A stretch of 64,000 bases of DNA from contig NC_003282.8 in the NCBI RefSeq assembly GCF_000002985.6, forward strand, positions 2,852,001 to 2,916,000. The letters are read 5' to 3'. This document shows, in pieces, positions 10,871 to 23,200 of this stretch. The number at the start of each line of letters is the position of its first letter. The first letter of the stretch is position 1. The position numbers and the translations under genes are program-made. Source of the DNA: Caenorhabditis elegans (lineage: Eukaryota; Nematoda; Chromadorea; Rhabditida; Rhabditidae). Under the pieces are notes generated by a model. The model saw only the letters and a list, made by a program, of their open reading frames with translations, had not been told where the DNA came from and searched no databases.

Positions 10871-13516
10871 TTAAGAAAGTTGGCTGAAAGTTCTGAAATT
10901 GTTTGTTTTCCTCGAGAAATAGGCTCAGCTCTTCCAGCCAAAATTAGAATAAAGACTCGAATATTGTTTACAGGATATAGAGTTTAGATGTTCTTTTCGA
11001 ACTTTTCTTAGAATAGCTATTTTGTGGAAGGTCACTGAAGATGGTGGCTGATAGCTTTGTTTACGGAAGTTTTAGGGGAAAAATGGGGGATTTTTTGGGT
11101 GCGTAGGCATAGATATAGGTTATACATATACACAGGGATAGGGCTCAAAATTATTTGGAAAAGTTGTTTGAAAATTTTGTTGTGAAAAATTTAAAAGTTA
11201 TAAATTGTGTCGAATTTCGCAGTTGAACATGTTTGAACGTGGGTGAAAAATTTTGCAATTTTTTAATTAATTCCAAAACCGTATAAATTATTTAAATTTA
11301 AAATCGAAACTCGAAGAAAAAAACTTAAAACTTAAAAACTCCAAAGTTCGAAAAATCTGGATTTTAGGGCTTCTGGAGCTGGGAAATATATTTTTTTAAT
11401 AACTGAGGAACTCAAATTATCAAAATACTCGGCGCGCAATTTGAATTCAAACAACAAATTGAAGATTTTATTCCCCAAAATTTGATAAATATCTATGGAA
11501 AAATCTATAGTTGAAATAATTGATAAAATCTATAATTGAAATAATTGATTTTTGAAAATTTTGGCGCGAAAATGGAATTTTCAAAAAGTAAATTGGACAA
11601 TAACTCGAACAGTTTAAATTTATCCAAAAAAAAACATTACTCAAAATTTCAGTAGTGCATATTTCCGGAGAGGAAATTAAAAATATTGTAAATTTGCCAA
11701 AAAATTAATTATTTTCATCGTAACTGGGTAGAGTAAAAGCTGATTTTAAGAAAAATTTCAGGAAAAACTAAAATTGTGAAAATTTGAAAATTAAAAAAAA
11801 CCGGAAAGTATTTTTTTTTAATTTGACGTCACAAAAATGTACCTCAAAAAATTGAAAATGGGTGTGAAAATGAGATGAAATTGAGTTGGCGGTTGTGACA
11901 GCTGTCGGCACTCTTTTTTTTCAGACAACTATTTTCAGACGGGTATTTACAAACAAACACATAAAGTAGATTAGTAATTGAATTTTTTTTTTTTGGAACT
12001 TTAGGAAGTAAAAATTGTATTAGTGAAGAAGGAGAAGCAGTTGATAGAGAGAGAGAGAGAGAGAAATATATGCATTTATAAAAAGAAAAATAACTGAATG
12101 GGAGGAGGAAATGATGAAGCTATTTAGCATTTTATTCTGGAATTTGGGTAGAGAGGGAGAAGTGGTGCAGTTTTGCAAAAAAAAATAAACAAGAAATGTT
12201 TTTTCTAGATTTTTGAATTCAGAAAAACCATCAGGAAAATACATTAATAGTGTTTTTTTCTAGGTTTTTTTAATTTAAAAATTTACGATTTTAACCTTTT
12301 TTTTATTTATAAACTTTTTGCAATAATTTTATTTTTACAAGAAGTTCAAGTGTTTATGAAAAATTTTCAATTTGTTGAAAAAAACGCTACGAATATTACG
12401 AATTTTCTAGTTTTAATTATTTCCACAAATATATGCCTAATCTTAAGCCAAATTTAACTTTCGCGTTTTTTTTCGAGAAAATTGTTCTTTCGAAAACTTG
12501 AAAATGTCTTATTTGAATTATTTGAGCTTTAAAAAATTTTTGTTCAAAAACTTTATCCTTACATTTTTCAATTCTACAGGTTTTTTTTCTGCCTAAATTT
12601 AAAATTTCCAAAAAACATTTATTTCATGTTGGACATTTTTTACAAACAAAACAACTATTTTTAAAATTTATGAGTTTAAAATTTAAAATTTAAAATTTAA
12701 AATTTTAGAATTCAAATAATTGGAAACAAACTTTTTTCAATTTTTTTTCTAATAATCTAAAATAAACTGACCTCAATTCTCGGAATTTGCAATTTATTGC
12801 CACTTGACGACTTGATCTTTCTCATTTTTTGAAAACTGTTCATTTTCTAAAGCTTCTCCTCCTCTCCCACGTGGCTTCTTCCTGGAACAAAATTCAATAA
12901 ACTATGAAAGAAAAACAAAAGTTTACCAAGAAAACAAAGTTTCCTGACAAAAAAAGGTTATTCTCCTGAAGAAAAAAAAAGAAATTTTTTCGGTCAGAAG
13001 ACAATAGGCGGGGTTTGGTGTCTATTCAACAGAATTCACATCGTCAAAAAAAATGTGTGAAAAGGTCGCCAATTTTGTGGAAATTTCAAAGAAAAATTGA
13101 GTGCAGCGTGGTTTTTTTGGCCAGTTAGTTGTGTTTAGCAAGAAGAAAATTTTGAAAAAATAGTCATTTCGACTTTTTTTTTTGGATTTTGGGGCACAAT
13201 TTTGAGCTAAAACTGTAGAATTTTGACTGAAAAAAAAATTCAAAACCTAAAAAAACGAAAAAGATGGAATAAACAATTGAAAAATTGTCCAATTTTTTGG
13301 AAAATATTTTTTCGAATTTAAAAAATTGCAAAATTACAAAAATTAAAAATGTATGTATTTTTAGTAATTTAACACTGAAATCTGTATATATGGATTTTTT
13401 TAATCTGTCTTCTTCCAGTGAACAATATTTTTTTTCATTTCTACTTTTTTCACTTTTTTGAATTTTGAAATAAATTATTGTTAAAAAAAAACTTGGAAAA
13501 TTTGTTCATATTTCAA
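10871..13516. other. AT-rich DNA, no gene seen
   Basis: Homopolymer-rich sequence with low-complexity motifs such as (GA)n at about 12047-12063 and AAATTTAAAATTT near 12680. No exon-like block with flanking splice signals was found. Confidence 0.65.
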
Positions 13517-13984
13517 ACTTTAAAGAAAGAGTATCGTCAATGGGGAAATTGTTTTAAAATGTAGTATGTGTACTCAAACTTCCAATTATTGCAAAAGAAA
13601 AACGGAAAAAATCCGTTAACATTGAGCATTTAGCCGGTGAAATCAACGAAAGTGGCTGAAAGTGGCTGAATTTGAATTTCGCGCCAAATGAATCCTAGGC
13701 CACCACGCGATTTCTAGGCCATATTCGTAAACAAAATATTGATTTAAATGTAGTTTTTTCGAACTTTAATTCCCTTTTTTTCTCAAAAAGTTAAAGAAAA
13801 CTGGGAAGAAGGAATTGTATTAAGTATTTTTTCAAAACACAATTGAAAACAAATTAAAATTCGTATGATCGTCGTGGCCTAGGATTTCTCTAGTTAAATT
13901 TTAATGATTTTTTCGCTGAATGTTAACGTACAAATACTACAATATAAAACAATTTTCCCATTGACGATACTCCTTCTTTAAGCT
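13517..13984. repeat. Foldback element, TTTAAAG-type ends
   Basis: Starts CTTTAAAGAAAGAGTATCG and ends with the inverse CGATACTCCTTCTTTAAG; an inner pair of CCTAGGCCACCACG / CGTGGCCTAGG also matches inversely. Related in design to the foldbacks at 53340-53723 and 55422-55883 (CGTCGATGGGGAATTTG ends). Confidence 0.8.
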
Positions 13985-14040
13985 TTTTTTTTTGAAAAAT
14001 ATTAATTTTTGAAAGTTTTAATTTTTAAATAAAAATCATC

Positions 14041-14229
14041 ACTTGGTGTCAGAGTCTCATTTCGGCTTGATCTACGTAGATCTACAAAAAATGCGGGAGA
14101 AAAGATGCAGAGTTCACAACTGATTTCGTATGGTTAAGAACGTGCTGACGTCACTTATTTTTTGGGCGGAAAATTCCCGCATTTTTTGTAGATCAAACCA
14201 TAAACGGACATAAGCCTGGCACTACGTGA
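14041..14229. repeat. Palindromic GTGGTGTCAG repeat
   Basis: Near-complete foldback copy (GGTGTCAGAGTCTCATTTCGG .. ATAAGCCTGGCACTACGTG) of the family described at 4335-4850. Confidence 0.8.
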
Positions 14230-15400
14230 ATCTATAAAAAATTTCAGAAAATTATATTTTTTAAGGTTTTGAAATTTCCAACAAATAAAAAATCAAAATT
14301 TCAGGAAAAAAATGAGAGCAAAATTATATTTATTCTGACCTAAAACTGATGTTTTGAACATTTTTTTGTATTCTGAAAATATACAGAAAAAATTGAATTT
14401 TAAGATTGTGAGGACAGAATCAATAAGGAAAAGTACAAAAAAATTTGGACAGAAAAATCCGAAAATCCAAGTGAAAATGTTAGGATTTTGAGATTAAAAT
14501 GTATTTTTCAAAAAAAAAAAATACTTTTGAATCTAAAAAAAATTTTTGAAACAAGAACATTAAAACTAGCCAGAATAATTTCAAGGAAAAAACATTTACA
14601 GACAAAAAATTAATTTTCTAAAAAATACATTTTTACAATTTTCCACGAGGAATGTTTCAATTTTGTCCCAAATTTCTGCACCAAAATCATCCAAAATTCA
14701 GAAAAATTTGCTGACGTTTAAAATAAAACTTGGAACCGGATTTCACCGTTTCAAATGATGCAAATGCCATTTTTAATCACCAAAAATATTTGAATTCCAG
14801 TGGGATTCTATTTCTAATAGGGAGAGCTAGAGATTTTTTACTTATGTGTGCTTTGGAATTTCGTTTAAATATTCTATTTATATGAATGCCGCCTCTTCTT
14901 TGAAATTTTGATCTTCATTTTTTGAACGAATGACGTTTTGTTTTTTGTAATTGGAGAAGTTGTAGTTCTTGGAGACAAAAATTCATGGAAATTAACGAAA
15001 GAATTTTCAGAAAAATTTAGGAACAATTTATATAGATTTCAAAATGTTTAATAATTAGTTCAAATCCAAAAATTTAAATTTGTTTTTGATCCAATTTCTG
15101 AAAAAAAAACTTCTATAAAAAATTTAGTTTTTTTCAAAATTTTCCGAAAACATTTTTTACACAAAACTCTACTTTTTGGGACAATTTTCAAATACTTCAA
15201 GTACTGAATATAAAATTTGGTATAATTTTGTTCTAATTTACGAAAAATATTTTTTGCAGAAAATTTCGATTTTACTTATTCAAAACTTTTTGGGAACTCA
15301 GGAAAAAAATTTTGGCCTAAAATTGTGCTCGAATTTTTTTTTGAATTTCCGGAAAAATTTTGGCTCTAAATTTAACTTCTTTTTGTAAATTTCAGACAAC
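14230..15400. other. AT-rich DNA, no gene seen
   Basis: Homopolymer-rich sequence; nothing supportable was found. Confidence 0.6.
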
Positions 15401-15518
15401 ATTAGGCTTAGACTTAGGCTCAGGCTTAGGCTTAGCTTAGGCATAGGCCTAGGCTTAGGATTTGGCTTAGGCTTCTTCTTAGGTTTAGACTTAGGCTTGG
15501 GCTTCTTCTTAGGCTTTT
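15401..15518. repeat. Interstitial telomere-like array, (TTAGGC)n
   Basis: Degenerate TTAGGC/TTAGAC/TCAGGC hexamers, opposite in orientation to the array at 7305-7688. Confidence 0.85.
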
Positions 15519-18355
15519 TCAAAATCAACTTTCAAATTTTCAGACACTTCCAGAAGAAAAATCTGCTCGAAAATGTTTGGCCCGAAATTTAAAAACTATA
15601 AAAATTGCCAATTTTCAATAATACCTACAAAATATTTTTCTGAAAATTTAGTTTTTTTTCAAAAAAAGGAACAAATATTTTGTACAAGAAAAGAGGTTCT
15701 CCTCGACAAGATTAATGGAAAAAGTAGGCAAAAACAACAAAAAACAGGAGAAAAAGGTGATATCAGAGAAGAAAATCGCTGCTTCTTCTTCTATCCAATT
15801 CTACAAAGTGCCTTCATTCTATTTTTTCTGTGTTTTTTCTTTACATTCGTCAAATTGTCTCCGGAGAACAAATTTGTTTGAGTAGGAGTTGTTGGAGCAG
15901 CAGGAAGAGTTCGAGAAATTAGCTATGATGACGGGGTGGATGAGATAGAGATGAGGAAACATTTTCCAGTTATTAGGTTAATTTGAATAGAGAGAAGAGA
16001 GTTTAGGGAAAGTTAGAATTTTTTTTTAATTTTGGAAAAAGTATGAAACAAAATTTTCAACTTTTTTTTATTTACGAAGAATCCAAGAACGTTCTATAAT
16101 GTTTCATGGGTTTTTTGTAGGATATAAATTTTTTTAACAGTTAAAAAAATCTGAAAAAAATTTTTTGAAAGTTCTTTTAAAAAATTATAGGTAGTCTTAA
16201 AATGTTTAGATTTTTTTCATCAAAAATTAGAATTTTCAATTTTTGATAAAGCGGAAAGCTTTTAGAGAAAATTAAAAAATTTTGAAATTTCGGAAAAATT
16301 TGGAAAAATTGCAAAAAAATTGATACGCTTCAAAACTAACAGCCTGCCCTAGTTGTTAGTTGTTAAGTTGTTAAAAACCTTCAAAATCTGACTTAGAATT
16401 TCGATTAAAAAAAGAAACAATTAAAAAAATATACTTAAAAAAAATTAAATTTTTATTCAAATAAACTCAATCAAAAATCTCTAAATTAAAAGTAATTGAG
16501 TTCTAGGGAAAAAAACGAACCACCTAACAGACCTTTTTTATTTGAAATTTATTCAAATTTTTTGCTGAAATATCGAAATAAAATTCTGAAAAAAATTATC
16601 GAAATTATCTAAAATCCTCTAAAAAATTGTTTAATATATTCGAATATATTCTATAGCTTTACTGAATAAACGTTCATGCTAACATGAAAATATTCCGAAC
16701 GGAAAAAATATTCCAATTTTCCACGAACAATTTAAAACAAAATTCCAGAAAAGCAGAGAAAAAGTGATAAACTACTTAGTGTGCCAGTCGATGTTTTCTT
16801 GATTTTTGAATTTTTTTTAGAAAGCTTAGATTATTTGGAGTGACTAAATTATTGTTTTTTTTTTTTTTTTTAATGTTGAAAAATTTTTCACTTATTGTAG
16901 CTTTTCATGATTTTTTTTCCAAATTATAATAAAAATAATAAATAATATTGTGTTAATAGCTATGTTAAATAGTTTGACTATAGAAAAACCATAGTTTTTG
17001 ACTAAAATAAAAAAATTGTTCAAAAAATTTTTTTTTTAATTTTTAAATCCTATAACCATTTATTCAGATGTATATATATAGTTTTACTAAGAATAAATCC
17101 AGTAGATACTCACACGGAAAAAAAAAGGAAAATTATGAGGGGAACGCGTTGCTGAAAAAGCACGAGCACAGAAAAAAGAAAGCTGAAAATATTGCGTGAC
17201 TGTCTAGCCCTCTAGAAAGATTATGAACGCAACAATATGTGTTGTGCAATAAAATTTGGTTGTTCCGGGACACACGTTGTTGTGTAGTCCTCGTGGAGAA
17301 GAAGAAACAGAAGAAGCCACGGCTTTTTTTTTGGATTCTATAAACACATAAGTTTTTGTTTGTTTGTTTGTTTGCCCTTACATCAAAACTAGAAATGCGC
17401 AGCCGACATCGCTGGAGGTTTGCGGTGGACAAATCGTCCAGTCTCACGAATTTTTGGTACGATGCACCATGATGATCATAATTTTGGCGGTTTATAACTC
17501 CGTTTGTTTTAGAGATATAAATAAATTTTCAACTACAAAAATATAGGAAAAGGAATAATAAATATTTTGTCAATTGACAATTTTTGATAAAGTGTAGAGC
17601 CGGTTTTTTATAATGTTTTTTTTCGAAATGATTCATTCAACAACACTGAACAGTTTTCTTAATCTAACATGATGCTTTTCGTTTTTTTTTTCTATTCTGA
17701 AACCTCATAAACAAGAACATACTGACGTAGAAGGGAATTAAGCGGTAATTTAAATTATAGCCTACTTGCTTGAGACTGCTTTAACTTTGAAACCAGGTGG
17801 TCTACTCAAATTTTGAAATTATATTCTGGAAAAGGAAGTTTTGAAGATGGTTTTCGTGTATTTTCGAAAAAAAATGAACAAGATTTCCCGGAGAAAATGT
17901 AATTTGAAAAAAAATATGAAACTCAGATTGTTTTTTTTTTCAGAAGATTTTGAGATTAAATTATGAGATTAACCCACTCCCAGTTTAAAAAAAAAAAGTA
18001 AAAAGTAAAAAAAATGTCTGTAAAAGTTCAGAATCAGAAATTCAGAAATTCAGAGTAAAAATCAGAATTTAAATTTTAGTTAAAAAATTATGAGTTTTTT
18101 TTCAAAATAATAATGCTAAAATGCGGAAGTTTTTGAATAAAATTTGAAAAATTTTCTTCGAATTATTTTTTTTTGAAATTGGGAACACAAAGAAAACAAA
18201 AGAACACATAAAAAATCTAGAAATGAACAAAAACAATGGAATTTTATTCAAATCGAAGAAGATTTTGAAAAAATATTGACAGAACTGGTTGAACAACAAG
18301 CACAGATTAAAATCTAGATTAAGAATATTTTTAAAAAAGTTCGGAAATTTCTCTG
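15519..18355. other. AT-rich DNA, no gene seen
   Basis: Long A/T runs. The open frames here are short, and I see no exon with coding composition and good splice sites. Confidence 0.6.
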
Positions 18356-18359
18356 GGAT

Positions 18360-18612
18360 TAAGCATCCGACCTCTCCCGCGGTGGGTTAATAGCGCCCAA
18401 ACGTTATAGAGAAGACGGCAGCCGACACCTGGCGGGTGGGCAAAGAGCGGCCAACACTTTTCGGGTGGGACAGTAGCAGCAGTCAGCAGCCGGGTGGAAA
18501 TATGGAAATAAAGGAGCGGACACCTCCAGAAGCTATAGCAGCGGACATTTTCAGGGTCAATAAAAAGCAGCGGACATTTCCAGAAAAAATAGCAGCCGAC
18601 ATCGGGTGGGTG
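18360..18612. repeat. Degenerate CGGGTGGG / AGCAGCGGACAT repeat tract
   Basis: Repeated GCAGC(G/C)GACA, CGGGTGGG and CAGAAGCTATAGCAG-like motifs every 30-45 bp make a GC-richer island. No protein is supported. Confidence 0.6.
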
Positions 18613-18653
18613 GAAATTTCGGCGTTTTTGGTTCGTTTTTTTTTCCAATTGAC

Positions 18654-18831
18654 ACGTGGTGTCAGAGTGTCTCATTTCGGCTTGATCTACGTAGATCTAC
18701 AAAACATGCGGGAGAAGAGACGCAGAGTTCTCAACTGATTTTGCTAGAACGTGCTTATGTCACATTTTTTGGGCAAAAAATTCCCGCATTTTTGTAGATC
18801 AAACCGTAAAGGGACAGCCTCGCACCACGTG
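18654..18831. repeat. Palindromic GTGGTGTCAG repeat
   Basis: Complete foldback copy bounded by CACGTGGTGTCAGAG and CGCACCACGTG; CACGTG marks both ends. Confidence 0.85.
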
Positions 18832-19223
18832 AATTGAAATATTGAATTATTTTAAATTATTTTTTTTTTATTCAAAAATTTTGCAAAAAAATAATTTAAA
18901 AAATCCATTTCTCGATAGAAAAATTGTTTCAATTTAAACATTTCCGAATCCTAAATTTTCTAAATTTTCTCTCTATCTAATATAAAAAGTGAAGAAAAAA
19001 GACATGTGAAACCTGAAACTTCCGGTGAGCAGAATAAAAAACACAAAAGCTCATTGACCATCTTTAATTGGTCAGAAGGGAGGGCAAACTAAAGGAAGCC
19101 GGAAAAGAAAAAGGGGAACAATTAGTTGGTTGAACTTTCAACAAAAAATTAAATTTGAGGAGATTTTTTTGGTCGAAAAAAAATTCAGAAACATTTTTTT
19201 TGCACAAAATTTAAATTTTGGGA

Positions 19224-19446
19224 AATTGAAATGGAAGAGTTTTTGCCGAACTAGGCCATCTTGGCTCGGCCATATCTGGGGTAGATTTACGGCGCGTTGC
19301 GTGTCGCGTAGCGGCTCGATTTTAGTTGTGTAAAACTAAATGTATTTGTCCTCCGTGTGGAGTACACGGACTACCCACGCGTTGTCCGGCAGACGATTGT
19401 CAATGGAGCGCGCAAAAAATGCAATGAGGAATGCCAGATGACCCCG
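19224..19446. repeat. Dispersed repeat (GCCGAACTAGGCCAT type), copy 1
   Basis: About 220 bp, more GC-rich than its surroundings, running from ATTGAAATGGAAGAG through GTAGATTTACGGCGCGTTGC and ACGCGTTGTCCGGC to CCCCGTG. A second copy with high identity lies at 32165-32390 in the same orientation. Confidence 0.85.
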
Positions 19447-20178
19447 TGGAAAATTCCTAATGTTTGAAAAATTTTAAATTAAAATTGCTTTTTTTTTCAA
19501 ATTTGAGATATTTTGTATAAATTTTTATCTGAAAAATTACAGAATATGTTTTAAAAAATTGTTTTACGGGAGAATTACCTAGTTTTATAATTTTCCTAAA
19601 TAAAAAATTAAACGTTTCAAAAAAATTACGCTTTTCCCAAAATCTTTCCAAACTTGGACCAAAAATCTGTTTTTTCCCAAAAAGTTCTAAAAAAATTATT
19701 AAAATCAGAAAACTATTATTTTTTCTATTTAAAAAAAATTAGGTTAAAAAATTTTTTCAGAAAAAATTCCAACTTAATTTTTTTTTTGAAAACTATAATT
19801 TTCTCAATTCTCTTTTAAAAAAATTGAAAAAAAAATTATATTCCAAAAGAAAAAGCTCATATTCTGACGCAATATTCTCATTATTCTCCCTTTTTGAGCC
19901 CTGAGCTTCGACCTAATTTGCAATTTTTCACTTTTTTCTCTTTTTTTTTTGCTGCTGCTCAGAGAACTGCGATCATCGCTAAACAAATTGGCTGCTGAAA
20001 ATCGAAAATTTTGAAGAAAAAAAATTTAGATGATCAACTTTTTCATCCGATAATTTACAAGTTTTGACGCATATTTAAAGCTAAAAAAACGGGAAAAATG
20101 CTCCGGAATTTCGGAGTTTCGTTGTACACAATAAAATTAAAATAAATTTTTTGGAATTTTAAGTAACATGGAATTGTT

Positions 20179-20199
20179 GGGGGGGGGGGGGGGGGGGGG
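20179..20199. other. Uninterrupted run of 21 G
   Basis: The run lies 24 bp beyond the nprt-1 stop codon, so it would be a C tract in the 3' UTR and a G tract on the + strand. Long monoguanine tracts in C. elegans form G-quadruplex structures and need the DOG-1/FANCJ helicase for stable replication (established knowledge). Confidence 0.95.
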
Positions 20200-20223
20200 A
20201 ATGATTGTTAAGAAGAATATCGG

Positions 20224-23200
20224 CTATTCGAGTTGGCCAATTGGAGCATTTTGGAGCCACAGAGTATGCAGGAATTGGTAGAGACGCTCTGATACGGATA
20301 CCTGAAAAAAGTTTAGGTGAAAAAAATGAAATCAGGAATTTTAATTTTTTAGGACAAAGAAAAGACAAAATACTTTTTTTTTGAAATTTTGAAAATTTTT
20401 CAAATTCCGGCAATTTGCCGATTTGCCGAAAATTTTCAATTCCGGCAAATTACCGATTTGCCGAAAATTTTCAATTCCTGCAATTTGCCGATTTGCCGAA
20501 TATTTTCAATTCCGGCAATTTGCCGATTTGCCGGAAAAGTTCAATTCGGGCAATTTGTCGATTTGCCGAAGCTGTTCAATTCCGGCAATTTGTCGATTTG
20601 CCTAAAATTTTCAATTCCGGCAATTTCCGAAACTGTTAAATTCCGGCAAATTGCCGATTTGCCGAAAATTTTCAATTCCGGCAATTTGCTGATTTTCGAA
20701 AATTTTAAATTCGGGCAATTTGCCAATTTGCCGAAACTGTTAAATTCCGGCAATTTGCCGATTTGCCGGAAAAGTTCAATTCGGGCAATTTGTCGATTTT
20801 CCGAAACTGTTAAATTCCGGCAATTTGCCAATTTGCCGAAAATTTTTAATTCCGGCAAATTGCCGATTTGCCGAAAATATTCAATATCGGCAATTTTCCG
20901 AAATTTTTTTATTCCGGCAATTTGCCGATTTGCCGAAACTGCTCAAGTCCGGCAATTTGCCGAAACTGTTCAAAAAAATCTCTTCATACTTTTCCAGATG
21001 AAAGAAGAAGCTCAGAACTGAAAATGCTCGTTAAAAAAAAACAAAATTTGCTTTTTTTCTGTCATTTTTACGGAAAAACTCCAAATTTCAACATTTCTAA
21101 GGCAAATTACTGGATTTTCGAGTATTTTTTCGATTTTTTTCTCTGAAAATACCAACAAAAAAAAGGGATTTCGCTGGAAATTTCGATTTTCAATCAAATT
21201 TTTTTTCCTAAAAATATGGATTTTCCACCTTATAAGGTGTCGGATTCAAATATCGTCGATGATCCTGTCGAAGTGTTGAACGAATCGACTCATTCACGTG
21301 TTCTTTGATCTCATTCAGTGTTGGAAGTGGTGTAATCATTTCTCCGTCTTTCCAGTACACATTATGAAGCTTAATGATTTTATTCGCGTTCACCAGAGCT
21401 CGTTTGGATTCCTGAAAAAAAATTGGAAATTTGATAATTTTCGCACTGCAACTTTTTCCTCACGAGGGACAAGGAAAAGTGGTTTCTAGGCCATGGCCGA
21501 GGGGCCGACAAGTTTCAGCGGCCATTTATCTTGCTTTGTTTTCCGCCTGTTTTCTTTTGTTTTTCACAGCTTTTTCCCGTTTTTTCTTATTAAAACTGAT
21601 AAATAAATATTTTTTGCAGATGCTAAAACAATTTCCAAATAAAAAAATCATGTATTCAGTGGGCAAGCAGCGGTGAAAGTGGGCATTGTAATATGATGGA
21701 TTACGGGAAAACAAAACCTATACTTTTTCTGAAACATGATACATATGGTGCTTAGATGCTGAAATTACCTGATTTTCATAACGAGACCGCTGAAAAAGTT
21801 TTGAGGTTTTCAAAAATTCAACTTTTTGTGCGAAAATCTCTACTTTTTCACCAAAAAAGTTGAATTTTGGAAACCTCAAAACTTTTTCAGCGGTCTCGTT
21901 ATGAAAATCAGGTAGTTTCAGCATTTAAGCAGCATATGTATCATGTTTGGAAAAAAGTTTAGGTTTGGTATTCCAGTAATCCATCACATTGCATTGACCA
22001 CTTTCACCGCTGCTTGCCGACTGAATACATGATCTTTTTACTTGGAAATTGTTTTAGCATCTGCAAAAAATATTTATTTATCAGTTTTATTAAGAAAAAA
22101 CAAAAAAAATCGATGAAAAACAAAAGAAAACAGGCGGAAAACAAAGCAAGATAAATGGCCGCTGAAACTTGTCTGCCCCTCGGTCATGGCCTAGAAACCA
22201 CTTTTCCTCGTCCCTCGTGAGGAAAAAGTTGCAGTGTTTTCAATTTATTTTAAGAATTAAAATTTTCACAACTTCAATAAAATTTAAAATTTAGTAAAAT
22301 TCAAACTCTTATTGCTATTTTAACATAATTTTTATAAATAAAACGTGTAAATTTATTAATTAGAAATATTTAAAAAGAAAATATTATACAAGCAGTAATG
22401 AGCCTTTTTTTCAAATTTTTGAAAAAATTTCATGGTTTAAACCATTTTATTCAACAAAAACTGCAATTTTTGGCAAAATTAAGCTGAAAAAAATTGATTT
22501 TTCCAGAAATTTCGCTTTTTTTTTATTTTTTAATTAAAAATTTTTTTGTTGATAATATTGAATTTTTCCGAATTTTTTTGATTAACATGTTTCGAAAAAA
22601 GATTTCAGAAATGTTTAAAAAAAAAAATTTTTTTTAATATTAATCCATGCGCCTTTAAATCATCGGTTACTGTAGTTTTGTCTATTTTTCAAAAAAAAAA
22701 CTGAAATTAGCCTGAAAAAATCGATTTTAATTCCGAAAATTTTGCAAAATTCCAAAAAAAAAATTGCTTTAATTAGTTTGTTCTGGAGAATTTTTCTCGA
22801 AGTATAGGTTTTTAAAATTAAATAAAAATTAGATTTTTTAAATTTTGGATTTTTTTGGAGTTTTTTCAATTTTTAAACTCTAAAATTCAAATAATTAAAG
22901 AATTTTTTGTTATAACTAAAAGCAATTTTGAATTAAAAAAAAAACATTTTTTTACAAAATTTGTATTAATCAAATTTTTTTAATCTTCGGGATTTTTTTC
23001 ATAATTTTTTTTTTTCGTCTGAATTTCTAGAAACTTGTAGTGAAAAATTGGGCTATTAAAAAAAAGGAAATTAAATTTTCAAAAAAAAAAAAAATTTTTT
23101 TTTGAAATTTTAACTTTTTCCCAATTTTTTTTTTAAATTTCTTCAAAATTCTCGGAATTTTTTCGTTCTTTCGTTTTTCCATCAAATTAACCACCTCAAA

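Noticed and set aside
20389..21021. 210-codon open frame in the nprt-1 last intron
   Set aside because: Same minisatellite artefact, inside an intron whose flanking exons are well supported.
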